A DNA stretch of 64,000 nt from Tribonema minus. Lineage: Eukaryota > Sar > Xanthophyceae > Tribonematales > Tribonemataceae. Where the stretch lies: positions 124,001-188,000 of the forward strand of contig JAFCMP010000544.1 of assembly GCA_017506865.1 (NCBI GenBank), given 5' to 3'. The translations under genes were made by a program, and so were the position numbers. The notes beneath the pieces were generated by a model. That model was not told the origin of the DNA. It did not search any database and worked only from the letters and a program-made list of their open reading frames with translations. Below, one piece after another: positions 34,050-47,502 of this stretch (its first letter is position 1; each line of letters starts with the position of its first letter).

Positions 34050-37000
34050 ATCCACAATTTGCAAATCCTTAAGGAGCAGAACATGCGCATCACTGGTGAA
34101 GCAGCAGACGGGGTGGTGAACGGCCACATCAGCAAGACACGAACGTACATGTATAACAAGCAAGGGTGTACGCTTGGCTATGCGCCCATGAATGTGTCGA
34201 GGCCAACAAGCATGCATGCACTCAGTCTGACGGCGCTTTTCACGCAGCAGAAAATGTATTTGCTGCAGCTACCTGTAAGCTTGACTGGTTGTACTGCCTG
34301 CACCGACCGTGAGCACACACTGCAGCATGGAACAACTGACAGTTGGTGCAAGAACAGAGCTCCATGTGCACGTGCATGCCCCCATCCTAGACACCGCTTG
34401 CCACCCCCCGGGGGCCCGCAGGGTTGCCTCTGATGAGTTTACTTTCTGCTCAAATTCTGCCCAAGTACCGAGACTGCACTTCATCGGTGCCCATCGCAAG
34501 AAAAGAGTAGTGCTGCAGCGCTGACGCCATGTCTAAGTCCTACCTGCGGATGGCATTAAGAGAGCAGCAGGTGATGATGTGTGCTCCCAGAAGCTCAGAG
34601 CAAAGGCCTGCTTAAGGTCAACATGAGTTTATGTGTTGCATACAACGTGGTGCGTAGTAGGATTTCCTCCCCTCAAGCGGAAGTGATCAACTTGATTACT
34701 TAGAAGTATTGTGCACGCACCTGTTGTCGATGCAATGCATCTTGGCACCCTGTATGTGCAGCATTTGTACACACCCAGTTCTGTCCTGGTGCTGGACTGT
34801 TTTGGACGATGCAGGGCCGCAGGAAGCAGAAGGAAATTGTGCTAAACTTAACACCTTGCACATGCGGGTGCCTGGCGTTTTTGCCATCGAGGCCCAGCGA
34901 GGTTCGTGGGTTCATTTGGTCAAGATGTCAACCGATCAGAAGCAGGAAGCACCCCTCCATTTGCGAGGCCCCCACGAGGGGCTCTGTTGTCATAAAAAGA
35001 AAGCTTGCACATGCACCCTCCCGTGGGGGGATTCAAGGTGGCAGCGATGAGCGTGGATGGTGGATACATGTTACTACAAATACGTAGTGTTTGAGATGGT
35101 TTGAAATGGTATGATTAGGGCCGTTCTGTACAGCCGCTTTTTACGTGATGAACATGGATGGAAAAACGCGAATGTTGTGGCATATTGCAGATGGGTTCAC
35201 AGCGCCCTTTGCAAATGGAAGGCCGTGATCACTTCGAAGCTCTACCAACACCCCACAACCAAACCCTACTTAGGGTTGCCTAGCCATGAGGCACACTTGT
35301 CCTGTCTTGGAAAAAACTTATGCAGGCCTGGGTCGCCTTTGACAGCGCCCAGAACTGAGGACCATGCTGACACGTCTGTAATACGCCTCTAGGCGCGCAA
35401 AGCGATGTTTTCGAGGGCATCATTCTGCAAGCTGGCCGAACTCCCAGGGTCCTCAAAACGGTTTTTTTGTACAACGGTTTTTTTTTCAAAAGTGGTGTGT
35501 GACTTACTATATACACGACCAGGACGATGCTGATCGACGTTATACGCAGCATGAGGCGCAAGGCCTCAAGGGCGCACCCCAAGTCCGCATACACAGTCCC
35601 CCCTACCCGCATAAATGGCGGGTGTGCCAGGGAAACATATATTATGTAACATGGTGAGTCAACAAGTTGCCTGCTTCCTGCATCCTGCGATGCGCTAGGG
35701 CGCAAAGATCATTGCTGCACCCATCTCAATCTTTGTGTCGTGTTGCCGCCCGCGTCCGCCTCTGCTTCGTGCAGTGTCAAGGATGAGCGCTCGGAGATGA
35801 CATTGCTCGCCAAGGAAGACGGCGACCTGCACACCGTTGCAGAGGTAACAGTCAGGTCAATAAAGGTTCTGTACACATCTTTCCAGTCGGCCCTGATTCC
35901 CAGGAGTCACTACGCAGAGTTCGCTCAATCGGCGATTGAATCTGTGCGTTTGAAGCCAGGTTGCACAGGTGTTCGACAGGGATGCACCTCGGGAAGTATG
36001 ATATAACATGCTTTGGTACTTGCTGCATGACGACACACTCAGCAGTGATCACCATCTGCCACTGGAAGGCATCTCAATGCTGCAATGCTAAGTATAAGAG
36101 CACCATCTGCTTCTTAGCAGCTGGCGTGTATGACATGCTTGGAGCACACACCTGAACCATTCACAAGCTTGGTTGTGACTGGACCGAACAACACAGACAA
36201 GTTAAAGAACCTCAGTAAACATCCGTATTCACGTGCCACATCGTATCTTTTGGGGCGCTTGTTTGTGGGAACTTAGAGGATGCTTAAAGTAAGCTGCTCA
36301 GCTGTAACATCATATGCAATTACTGAAGTGACTGATGTCCTTGCGTGCTGATATCATTGACATTATGGTGCTTTGTGCTGAGCCTGTGTAGCATGCTCAA
36401 ACGGGTTCTGTAGTGACCCTCAATTGCCCGTGCCGTTGTTTATGTTCTGCTCAATTGGATGCAGATGGGTGTCCAGGCGGCTGATGCTGCGGAGGAAGGA
36501 CTGCAGACAGGGGGAGTGGAATTCGCGATCAGCGGTGGCAGTCGCAGGCAAGAGAACGCTGCAACTGCATTTGTGTATTACCGGTATTGTGCTTAACATG
36601 AAACATTGAAGTACTAGCTATGATGTGGTTGTAGCGGGCGCCATGACCTCGGTAGTGATTATCACCAGAAATGCACACACTACGAGGGTCCTCTGGCAGT
36701 CTATGGCGAAACTGTCAATGGACCTGCTGAAGTCCGGCCTTGTGCCATGCCAATAGCTTTGCTCGTGCTCACCTGTGTACGCTGCCAACGCACACAACTT
36801 TGCAGCGTTCACAACACTCGAGTCAGTTACAATTTGGTGAACGCAGTGAGCATAATCTGGTGGCCCTGCAGAATGGTCGTATTGATCGTTCCAGTTGCCC
36901 TGCTCTCAAAGAGCACCTGTGAAAGTTGAATTTACGGCAAATCCGCAGTCAGCCCTCATTCACGCCTTGCCATAACATAACACGCTGAAGCAGTGTCATT

Positions 37001-40000
37001 CTTTAAGGGACCTGAGCTCGCTCAAAGCTAGCCAATGCTGCTTGTACATCGATCACTGTCAGAGGCTCATTATATGTGTACATGGACTACTGTCAGAGCC
37101 TCATTATACAACAAGCAATGTTACACTTGGCGTGGAATCAAAGATGGTGCGGATTTGATGCCTGGTGTCACGGTACCAATAGCGCTTGCAATGCACCTCA
37201 CTGGTCCAATAAATTTTCCTCTTTCCGTAATGCCTCCAGAAAATGTACTCTTTTTAGACCTTGCGTGGACCGCTTTCTTTGTATTTGCACTTCCGAGATG
37301 CGCACAGCGCACGTTCTGCATCTGCCACCTGCAACGCATCTGGAGGAAGTGGTTTCAAATGGAAGGAATGTTTTGACTGATTGAGGCATTGAGTAGCGTC
37401 CAATGAGACAAATGTTAAGGTCTTGCTCCATGCATACCACCATGCGTTTTGTTTTGTAGCGCAACAACACCACAGTGCCGTTGTCAGCTAGATCTAGACT
37501 GCAGGTATGTACATGTTTCACAGGAGCGTCTCAAGCAGGTAAAACTTCCAAGATCTATTCGCAAATGTACATCTCTGTGACAGACCGACCTTGTTGAGCC
37601 GAAGGCTGTCTCATCACAGCTAAATACATTTAAGTATCTACTGTTTCATCTTTGTTATTTCAACCTCATGATGCACTTGTATTGGTGGCCAGCTCTCTGC
37701 TGAAGAACTCAACCTAGTTTGCTGCTTGTACACTTCAAGAACTAGCCTACAGGCTGGTCGACAGCATGCGATGCCTGACGCACAGGGATTGTGCTAGACA
37801 TGCCATGATGAACATGCAATGCCATATGGGCAAGCAGTGCACAGCAGAGTTGAGAACACACTGTCATGGCAGGCGCAGTGGGGGGAAAACACCATACTCA
37901 CGGGGGAACGCATGGCAGCAACTGCAATGGGTTGCCACACACAACGCCCCGGGTGGGTGGGAGGATATTTGATGTGGCAGCAGCCTTGCAGAGCGCAGGT
38001 TCGCCTGTCGACTCGAGCTGCCCGTGCCAACGAAGTCTGATTGACTGATTGCCACAAGGGTGTTCGAACACGTGGCACTTGACACGTGGCACACGCTTCC
38101 TCTCTCTCTGTGTGCCTTTGGCTAGTTCCTGGTTTTTGGCTCCCTTTGTGCCAAAATTGCCGAAAACTTTGAGGTTTACAGCGCTGCCTGCATGCAGCTT
38201 GCAATCATCCTTTTGACACTTGGCGTTGCGTGCACCTGTATGTTTTCCATTACAGTGGCGCCGCTTCGGACATCATGCTGCCACAAGCGGTGAATACCGC
38301 TATGGTACTGCATGGACCTTCAAGGTTTCTGACCGCAATGCACGTGGCGCTTGTCCATGCGCCAGATGAGTTCACCCAGAAAGTGAGTACGTGTTAGGTC
38401 ATGAGCAGTTGAATGCAGAGCATCGATGCACAATGTTTTCTATCACTTACCGGCATTGCGGTGCCCTTACCTAGCGTTGGCCACAGCGCATGCGTTGGGC
38501 AAGCACATGCATTGGGCAACCATACAAATGTCATATGCTTGAACTCTGTAGATCTGTAGTTCACTCTAAATGCAAAGTTTCCTCGCACAGAAATCTTTTT
38601 AAAATGATCTGAGATCATTTCATAACTACTCTTCATAATTGAAGCGGGTGGTGTTGGGGTGGACATGCGGCTGTGCTGTGCATGAAAGTATTGATGTATC
38701 ATCGAACTGAGACTACTCTTCAAAATGAGTGAAATTCTTGACTTGTCTGGCCTTCCCAACACCTGTTACGGTACTGGCAAGCTCAGGTAACACTGCCGCT
38801 TAAGGGCAACCACACAGGTTTTCCTTAAGACTGCACCAAAGCAGGTATGGCAAAGAGAAGACTCAATGCTGTACGTATGGACTTGTATTTATAAAGGCTC
38901 AATGCTGTACTGGTGTAAGAAAAGTGTGTGCTGCTCAAGTTACAGGTTGCAAGTGCTGTTCGTGGGCTTGAAGTAATCTCGTAGGGGCCTCACTGGGAGT
39001 GCCATACAGTGTGAACACGGCAACTCAGCCCCATTTGAGACGGGGCTCAATACATGCATGGGTTGAATTGATGATACGCGTGGGCCAATTTCCACCGATA
39101 CCTACTGGCGGCGTTGGGCACGGATATTATCAGAGTTTGCCTGCATTATGGTGGCACAACTGGCAGCATACAGCGCCCGAATTGGCGGCTCAGCTAGTGA
39201 AACTAGGTTGCGAGAAAACGGTCTGCTGGCGCTTGACTACATGGCAGTACAACCAGGACAAGCCGCGGTACATGTGTCAAACTCATTTTGTAGCCCTGGC
39301 CTATTCAGCATTCCTAGGTGAAGACGCTGGGCTTCTGTGCCATCATCAGAAGCCATGGTCTAACATATTTTTTGTCCCGTATACAAGGCATCTAGTACTC
39401 CTCTACAGCGGTGAAGCACGTTTGCTACGTCACCTTTCTGCCTTCGGAGGATCATGACATCAGTTTCCTGGTTAGGTCACTGTGTGTGTGTGTGTAGAAG
39501 AAGCATATGCTGATATCCTCTTTGCTTCGTTTCAATACGCAGGCCCTTGTCCCATATGGGCTCAACCATTCCTTCGGCTGTGGAGACGAGGCATTCAGGC
39601 AGTTCATGGAGTCGCCACGCTTTGGGTGAGCATTTTTTGCATGCTGCTAATGCTGCTGGCAGTGAAGGCTATCAGATTTTGGACAGAGTTTTGCACGTCT
39701 CTCATACCTTTGCATTTCAGTGTACATTGCTCTGATGCACAGAGAGTTGTATTGTGACTAAAGGAAGGTACGAAATACTATTATATTCACTGCAGCAAGC
39801 GCTGGCAACCGCTCTGCCATGTTATATGCACGCAGCGCTGGCTAATAAGCCTTGGTGCTCTCATTAGTCTAGGCACCAGTTGTCTGTATGCAAGGCAAAC
39901 AATAGGCACAACACCTGACGGCGCAACGTTCGATGACACTAGATCAGACGCTTCACAAGGGGCTCGCTGTAATTGGTGCTTCAATTTTGACATCTGCTCC

Positions 40001-40389
40001 CTCGCTTACTTCACAACCAAACATGAAGTGTGACTAGCCATGATATATTGCCATGGATGCCCGCATTGCCTGCTGACGTCTGATCTCTCGGGCAACGTGT
40101 GTCATGTTGTGTTGTGTCATCTCTCACGTGGTTGTAGATACCGTGAAATGACGGGCAATCAGCCCTGTGCGGTCCACACAACAGCTCAAGTGGTGAGAAC
40201 CTGGAAGGGTCTTAGTGATTACACAAAAGGGTGGTGCCTGCCTTCAGCCTCACTGAAAGTGAGAAACCAAGAGTGGATAAACTTCTACCCCTGTCTTCAC
40301 AGACTACTCATTGACACACAGCGAGCCTCTCCAACACTTGTGTCATGCTCGCGTGCCTGGCCATCACATCTCCCACTGCTCTGCTGCTG

Positions 40390-40436
<47 letters not shown>

Positions 40437-43400
40437 TATTAGCCCGCCAATCAGGCTGCTGCCTTATTTTACTGTTGTCATCAAGGCTGCCCCGCATGGA
40501 CTTCAGGCGCGTGTGCATATACTTCAATAGTGCCGCCCGCAGTACTACCATTGTTTGAACTTGCATGTTCTGTTTAAACATAACTGTTTTTAGTGTTTTT
40601 GTTGAGTTTGTTGCATCCAAAAGTGATGAGGTCACTCTTGAACAAGACTGTCGTGTTTGGTTGCCCATCGGTGAATCGACCATTGAGTGTGGCAGCAGAC
40701 TTGCAATGCCCAAGTGTTGCCTAACAATTACCACTGCTGCCCCCCCCGTGTCAGCGAAAGACTGATTTGTGGTCATGCTACCTTAATGGTGGGCTGCCAC
40801 GTGGCACTCGCTTCCCTTCTCAGTGGCTCTTGGCTGATTCCTGGTTTTTGGCTCTTTATGTCCCAAATTGCTGAAATCTTTGAGTTTGATGCTGCAAATC
40901 TACTGCTACAAGTTTGCTCATTATTGCAGGCCGTATGAACCTGTAGGGTCTAGACTGCACTGTTACTTGATTTTTGATGCACAACTGAAGCTACAGCATC
41001 AGGTCTAAGCTGTAGCTGCTATGCACTCATGTAGGAAGCACGGTACTGCAGGTGCCATATTGTAGGTGCCAGCACACCATCCTGCACGCCATAATCAATG
41101 TTGGCAACCTGAGATTTGTGACTTTGGCCTGACCCACTGCTGTCGCTGCTTCACATGTTGTAGCAGGCGGACTCTGTGGGAAGCAGCCCTGTCATTGCGG
41201 CCGACGCTATGCAGCTTGTTCCATGGGGAACTCCACGCATCACCAGGTGAGGGTGTGGTGTTTACGTGTAGTGCAATTAGCAGCAGCGGCACACTCAGCT
41301 GCAAGCCTCATCGGTGACTGCGCGTGCCAGTGTTATAGCAGCTGCCCGATCAGTTGCCGAAGCAGTGCAGGTCTTGTGACGCAGCAAGAGATTACTGTGC
41401 GTGATTTCTGCACTATCACCTGCCGGAGTCAGTGCTGTGCAAGCACCGATTTGGGCTATTGCACACAACCCTCCGGGCCCTAAACAGCAATGATTTGCTT
41501 GCATGCTGCATGCTGCTGCTGTAAAACCTAGGTAAACACCGAAGTAGATCGATCGCTGTTGCTTGGCGGTTCAAGGGATCACTCTTTGTCCGTGCACACT
41601 TTCATACACACAGTATATAATGCTGATGAACGCATGTAAGCTTCATGCAAACTCCAATGAAGGTTGCACAAGCCAAGAGTACAGCAAGAGGTTGGCTGCG
41701 TGGCCATGATACCAAGACGCTCTGTGAAGGACCATTGTGTCGTGCTCCACATTCAAATCAGATACAAGCGGTCCAATCGCAAACCGGTCCATGACCAGAA
41801 TCATGGTGCTACTTCTGCAGCCACGCACAGGGAATTAGATGAGCTCGTTGAGCTGCAGAAGCTCCGCGAGCAGAACAGCGACAACTGGCCAGAAGCTCCT
41901 CACCAGGCTACGGATGGGCAGCTGCAGGACAGTGCACTGCAACATGCAGGCACTGAGGAGGAGAGGGGCGACCAACAGGTATGAAGTTGGCGTATGACAT
42001 GTGATCCTAACACTGGTCAAGTATTAGAAGAGATCCGTATGTTCGACTCTTGTGCATTAACCAGGCTGCGCTGTCGTATCGCCTTGTAATCATTGCACAA
42101 CACGTGTATGTGCTTGAAACTGTGCTGACAGAATGGCCCTTCTTCCGCTCGTAACATCTCTTTGCCATCAGCGGCAACAAGGTACCAACAAATTAGATTG
42201 CATGTGGTATGACTACTGTACAACTTGAAAGCCTTTGCCCTATATGCTTACCACGTTTGCATTCAAAGTGCCTACTCGCGAGTGTGCATGACACCATCAG
42301 AGCACCTCTTTTGTGATACTGATGTCACAAATGTGCAAAGCCTTGGCTTGCGACACGTCTGGACATCTACAAGTGTCGACACCCGCAAGTGTGTTGTTAT
42401 GTTTACTCAAGATGCTCCCAATGCTTGGAGCTCTACCTCTTTTGTGGCGTGTACATTGTGACAGCCTGACACCCGAGAAGGGAGCGGCTAACCTGCTAAG
42501 CGTGCACAAGCTATTTAGCTCAGTCGTAGAGCCAGGTCACTGTGATCACCCCAAAAGGGCTGGCCACCCTGCTAAGTTCAAACTTAAGTTTGCACGAGCT
42601 TTTTTATACAAGGCACAATGGTGCATATAGAGCATCACAACATGCACACATACATACTCAAGAAACAGTGTCATTTGTGGTGAAGATGGATTGGCATTGT
42701 TTGTGTGGAGAACGAAGGAGGGAATGGTGTTCCCCTCGCCGCCCCTGAGAGCAGACTACAGGGCCTGTAGCCTTAGCCCGTTGCATAATTTCACAAAGAC
42801 CCCCCCCCCCCCTTCTCTCCACCCCACTTCCCTCACCTACTCTTGACCAATATAGGCGTGGGCGGGCGGGCGATTTTGGTTTTATTTATGTCAATATTGT
42901 ATGCCTAACGTTGCCGTGCTTGACCGCAGAGAGTATGAGGATGCGTCTAGCACCACATTCCTGCGGGAGACCCTTCCAAAACCGGTTGCCCTATTCCTGG
43001 GTCCCAAAAACTGCATTTACCTCTCGCTGCGCTGCCGAAAACGCATCTCTTTAGCTCAGTGGTAACGTCACGGTTACCACAACATGTTGATCAACATAGC
43101 ATGCTTGCTTTACTTGGTGTGCTAATCAAATGGTGCGCTGTGCTGGTGCCTGTGTTTCCTACAGGCGACGGTCACACCTCGTGGCCAGCCTGACGCGTTT
43201 GCAGGGCCGTGAAGGTGCAGGTGAGCCAGTTTATGCTAGCTGCAGATGATACAAGCTGGCATCTGTGCCTCAACATACACTGGACACCCAGCATCTCTGG
43301 GGGGCTCTCAAGCGCACACGGCGCTTGCAACCCTGCACCGCCACCGTTGCTCTCCTTGTGCCTGTGTTATACCATCACCATCAACAGCTTTCCTGCAGTC

Positions 43401-46236
43401 GCTGGTCACTTTCAGCCACAAATCCTCAAGAACGCCGTGTTGAAGATGTGAGATGGAACAAACATGTCCATGATGCATACATACTTTGAAGTATACGTGT
43501 ATGGCATCAACAATTAAGTCATGGTCTTGACGCCCCACAACCTCACAGACTGAATCTTGACACCTGACAGGTGTTGACATCTAGCAATTCTGGTGTCACA
43601 GTGTGCAGAAGTAGTGGCTGGTGCTTGGAGCTCTGCCTGCTTCCATCAATGCATCGAGATCAGCATCAGAGACTGGCCTCGCTTGGCATGTACTTAAGTG
43701 GAAATGTTGTGCACATGTTTGGGTACAGGAGAATCAACCTGGGTGGCCAGCCAAGCATGCAATCAGAAGGCTATGAGACGCAGGTGAGACAGCTCATATT
43801 GACTGCAGATGGTACGAGCTGGCAGCAGCAGGTTTGAGTCAGCGGCGGCCTTTGGCAGTCCAGCCTGAATTTCAGCCATCTACCTTGAAGATAATATTAT
43901 GCATGCTTGCTGCAAGACTCAGTTCCAGCTCTCCAGCAGGCCTGCAGTGACTCCCAACAATAACCCACTCCGAAGATTTGTTTGCGCCCTTCTGTGATTG
44001 GTTGTGATTGTTGAATTCAACGACTGGATCAGCCATGGCCTGCAGAATGGCGCTCACAGCATGAAAGCATGTCAACTTTTGCTCTGCAACTGCTTCATAC
44101 TGTGTGGCGCGTGGATCAATTCTCGTTGATGTTTGCTTGCAATGAAGCAGAACTTTATTTTCATCGTTCCAATCCTCTATGCATCTTCTTCTGATTCTTA
44201 TAGCTCTGATTGCCTTCGTGCCATTTGCTTCAGCACTGCATGGGGAAGCATCCTTGATGATGTGACGCTTATACTGAGTTATTGCACACGGCCGCTGTTT
44301 GCAGGTCTTTCTGGTTGCATCACGCACATAAAAGCGCTTTATGGACAACAAATGCATGCTCCTGCCATACAGGCAGGCTATCAATCTGTCCTGGAGCATG
44401 CTATGCCAATGGCAGCAATCGACGACCAAGCGGCCCTGTGACAGTGGAGGATGACCAATTAGACGCAGGTCTATGCTGATGCAAGAGAGTTTGAGACGCA
44501 AAAGTTTGTGTGGATTACATGTCCGTGGTAGTGAGTGCAGCTGCACAGCTCTGCCTGCATATTCAACAAGGTGCTGGGCCACATGGCAAGCAACCGCGGC
44601 ACCATGCTTAGTTGAATCATGCACCAGAGGCCGACAACGACACTAATATTTATGTGGTTTTTCATTGCTGCTGGCGCTGGCTGTGGGCTGAATGATTATG
44701 ATCTGTTTGACACCTTGCACATGCGCAGCAGTAATTCCAGTGCATGTTAACAGAGAAGGCGCACATTTTACAATATTTTTGGCACTACATTACTTGATGT
44801 AGTTGTCAACATGAAGTATTAGTTCCGCAAGGAGTTTCTGGGTACGACATAGAATGTGTTTCAGGTTCAGGCCTGTTTTTTCTGTCTAAACATTTTTGCT
44901 GACCAACTTCAGGCGCTGATGTTACCTGAAGAGCTGCGGTAAAAGGTAATTACGAGTTTATAAGTAAAAATGTAGAGCTACTCCTCAGCTTCAATCTATT
45001 GTTCGGCTCCACCATGTGTCAGACACACCACAACGCGCCAATTAACGCGAATTGAAACCATAAACGTCTCACCAACAGTGCTCGGCGGTACCATGACTGC
45101 AGCGCGGCAGCTGCAGGGCTGTAGTCAGAATTCGGCATCTTTTTTGTGCAAGCTCTGACGCTACATAGTCAAAGAGCAGCAATGGGACTTCAATGTTATT
45201 GAGCAGTACTGTGGCTGCAGCGCAGCAACAGCATGAACTGCGGACAGCACTGGGTCCAGAGTCGATTTTAACCAAAAACGCCTCAAACGTCTGAAGTGTT
45301 TGTTTGGTCCATCTGTATTGAATTGAAGATTTGGTGTGCGAGCAGGACGAGCAGGAAATGTTGAACACAATTCACGTTTGAACATGTTCAGCAATCTGCG
45401 ATCCCTTTCTTGAAACATGTTCGGACATCGTCTAGATTCTCCAACCGCTGTTTGAGCTCCCAAGGTGTGGTTTATCCTGCAGGTGGGCTGCACTTTTCGT
45501 GGCTGCAGGCACGTATTGCATTATTCTGATAGTCTAAACCATTTGCTTTCAGAGGGCTGGTGTCGCAATGTTGGGTCATGTGTGGGTGTTCTGGCCGTAC
45601 AAACATGTTCTGAGGTGTTCTGTTGGTCGAAAAGTGTCCAAACAGTTCTGATCAGGGTCTCCAAGCGGGTTATAATTCAAGACGCGTGTAGTCTGCTAGT
45701 ATCAAGTCTTTGAGTCCTGTTGTGGTGCAGCTTATAGATGCCTGGCACTGTTGTAGTTGTGTCAACAGATTTGAGCACAGCTACAAGCTGTCCCCTACAA
45801 GTACTTGGAGCTCAAAACTAGAGCTCAATCGCAGCCAGCGCGTTGAATGAGCAATTTGCGTGAACCGCATCCATCTCTTTAGCCACTGCGCAGGGAATGG
45901 CGTTAAGCCTGCAGAGCTTACGTCACATGTGAAGATAGTCGACTGTCAGCACACGAAACTGAACAGGAGCATACAGCCTGACCAGCAGCATGTGACATGT
46001 GTACAGTGCTTATAAATACAAGTCCATACGTACAGTGCTTATGTTGCAGGGTGTGGATGGCAGAATTATCGCAGTCAGAGTCGCTGATCATCAGTTTCTG
46101 TTGGCAGGGCTCAGCGCTCAATTCTGCCAGCGGACTTGAGTCTAATTCACGTGCTTTGTGCAATTGGCCGGCCTGCAGACTCACCATAGTGGCCACAGGC
46201 AGACAAAAATGCAGCAGAACTCAGGGCAGCTGTTAG
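34050..46236 (+). CDS. gene B: large multi-exon gene, family not recognised
   Basis: Supported exons: 34050-34274, 34324-~34465, 34815-34901, 35775-35844, 35887-35959, 36465-36547, 36635-36731, 36806-36918, 37097-37164, 38256-38382, 39543-39625, 40138-40192, 41167-41246, 41762-41978, 43165-43208, 43399-43447, 43571-43783, 44469-44527, 46050-46236 (TAG). From 38256 to the end every junction keeps phase. Characteristic stretches are HALSLTALFTQQKMYLLQLP (perhaps a beta-propeller blade), HYEGPLAVYGETVNGPAE, LVPYGLNHSFGCGDEAF and LASLGMYLSGNVVHMFGY. Exon 41762 is charged and helical (ELDELVELQKLREQ). The C-terminal exon has Trp/Cys-rich text. The start codon and some exons between 34.3 and 38.2 kb are missing from my model, and the 34274/34324 junction is off by one base. 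No function is proposed. The gene pairs head to head with gene A. Confidence 0.6.
38875..38897 (-). mobile_element. 23-bp LINE tail with 13-bp target duplication
   Basis: Reads gtatggacttgtatttataa plus agg, the complement of the LINE 3' terminus. It is flanked by exact copies of ctcaatgctgtac at 38862-38874 and 38898-38910. It lies in an intron of gene B. Confidence 0.88.
40381..40436. repeat. CTG microsatellite
   Basis: About 18 CTG units with single TCC and TGT interruptions, in an intron of gene B. Confidence 0.9.
46014..46029 (+). mobile_element. 16-bp LINE tail with 13-bp target duplication
   Basis: aaatacaagtccatac is flanked by gtacagtgcttat at 46001-46013 and 46030-46042. The exact left border is ambiguous by 3 bp because the target and the tail share tat. 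It sits in the last intron of gene B, ending 20 bases before the acceptor AG at 46048-46049. Confidence 0.85.
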
Positions 46237-46794
46237 ATGGCAGCAGCCTGAGAGTTCAAAGCTGCATTCTTGGGTACTGCTGATGCCAGCCTGGTGGCCA
46301 TGGCGACAACACTCTCAGCATGGCACCACAAGTTGCTGGTGCGCATGGATGCCATCCTCTGCAGAGCTCAGGGTCAGTTGCTCTTTCTGGCGGCAACTCA
46401 TTTCAAATGACGTCGACAAGCAGGACGTTCAATGGCAGCGCTTGCATTTGCACTATCTGCCAGCGCTGTTGGAGGTGGGAGCGTCTGTGACATCACTCAC
46501 TGACGCGGACTGGTAAGGTTAACAGCAACAGCGAGGGCGCTGTGCAGGTTGATAGAGCCGATGGCAATCACGATGGCGAAGTATGTGAATCAACAGCACC
46601 TGCTGCCGCTAGGTCAATGGCGGCCGACAGCAACACGGATGACATAAGTCTGCTTGCAGGCAAAGTGGCAGTTGCGGCAAAAGACGCATTCAGCTTTGTT
46701 CCAAAAACTTAGTAACAAGGTGTCAAGCACTGGTTGCAAGAGCATGGCAGCACTGCATGCAGCAGCACAGCACTGTCGGCTACTGGTCTGTTCT
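46237..46794. other. 3' flank of gene B, nothing recognised
   Basis: Short ORFs only. A window around 46740-46790 (catgcagcagcacag) resembles the sequence just upstream of repeat B, so repeat C may extend a little further left than drawn. Confidence 0.4.
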
Positions 46795-47034
46795 TGTGGC
46801 AGCGTGCAGCGGCGCAAGTGCGACAGCATATGTGCGGTGAGTGATGAGCAGCGGACAACTCTGCATCAGGTTGTTGAAGTTGCAAGTTCAACTCCAAGAC
46901 GAGAACTCCAAGATGAGGTTCAACATGAAGTGAGGGGTTGCTTTAGTTCCATGCGCTGAGTAACGCTGCACTGTGTGCAACCGCTCATGAGTTACCGGAC
47001 GCCTTGAAACAAGCTGGAAGCTTACCTCTTGTGG
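46795..47034 (+). repeat. interspersed repeat C (family with A and B)
   Basis: Diverged copy of repeat B in the same orientation: tgtggcagcg start, GTTGAAGTTG core, caagctggaagcttacctct end. It is followed 26 bp later by MITE E copy 2. Confidence 0.7.
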
Positions 47035-47060
47035 GCAAATGCTAAATGTGGACACGCGTA

Positions 47061-47502
47061 CAGGGGGGGTCACAATATGAGAGCAAGTCCGTCCTGCCAG
47101 CCTCACCGCTCGTATACCGTGACCGCTCCTATATCGTCCTTGTGCTTAAGTAGGGTTAGCCCTAACCCTAGGCTAACCCTAATCCTACACCTAGGGTTTG
47201 AAGTATTCAAGTAGGGTTAGTGTGCCAGTAGTTGAAGTTGGCTATGAATTAAGACGGAAAGCAATGCACCCTGTGCTATACGCTGTGACTGATTGATACG
47301 CGCTTGAGCGTTGTTGAATATCACGCAACAGTCGCTGTTCAGGCATCGATCGTGAAGCTGCTGCTGGTAAGTGGACACGATATAAGAGCGGTCTGCCCCA
47401 CCAGACCGCTCTTATATCGACCAGATCCGTGTTGAGCCGCCAGGCCGCTCTTATACCGTGACCGCTCTTATATCGAGCGCTCTTGTATCGTGACCCCCCC
47501 TG
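47061..47502. mobile_element. TA-flanked MITE (family E), copy 2
   Basis: 442 bp between TA at 47059-47060 and 47503-47504. The inverted ends are cagggggggtcacaatatga and, reversed, cagggggggtcacgataca. The interior has degenerate telomere-like CCCTAA/TTAGGG words at 47150-47220 and a run of accgctcttata(t/c)cg units at 47400-47480 that repeat part of the terminal sequence. Confidence 0.75.

Noticed and set aside
38999-39457. 152-codon + ORF in gene B
   Set aside because: The flanking exons 38256-38382 and 39543-39625 join in phase without it. No motif recognised.
42505-42585. tRNA-like A box (tagctcagtcgtagagc) and a weak B box; similar A box at 43053
   Set aside because: Anticodon and T stems do not pair and the A-B spacing is poor. 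At most a degenerate tRNA-derived fragment.
43872-44624. 250-codon minus ORF
   Set aside because: No motif, and it overlaps the + strand exon 44469-44527 that fits gene B in phase. Probably a chance frame.
47150-47225. True interstitial telomere array
   Set aside because: The CCCTAA-like words are few and degenerate, and lie inside a MITE present elsewhere in the window.
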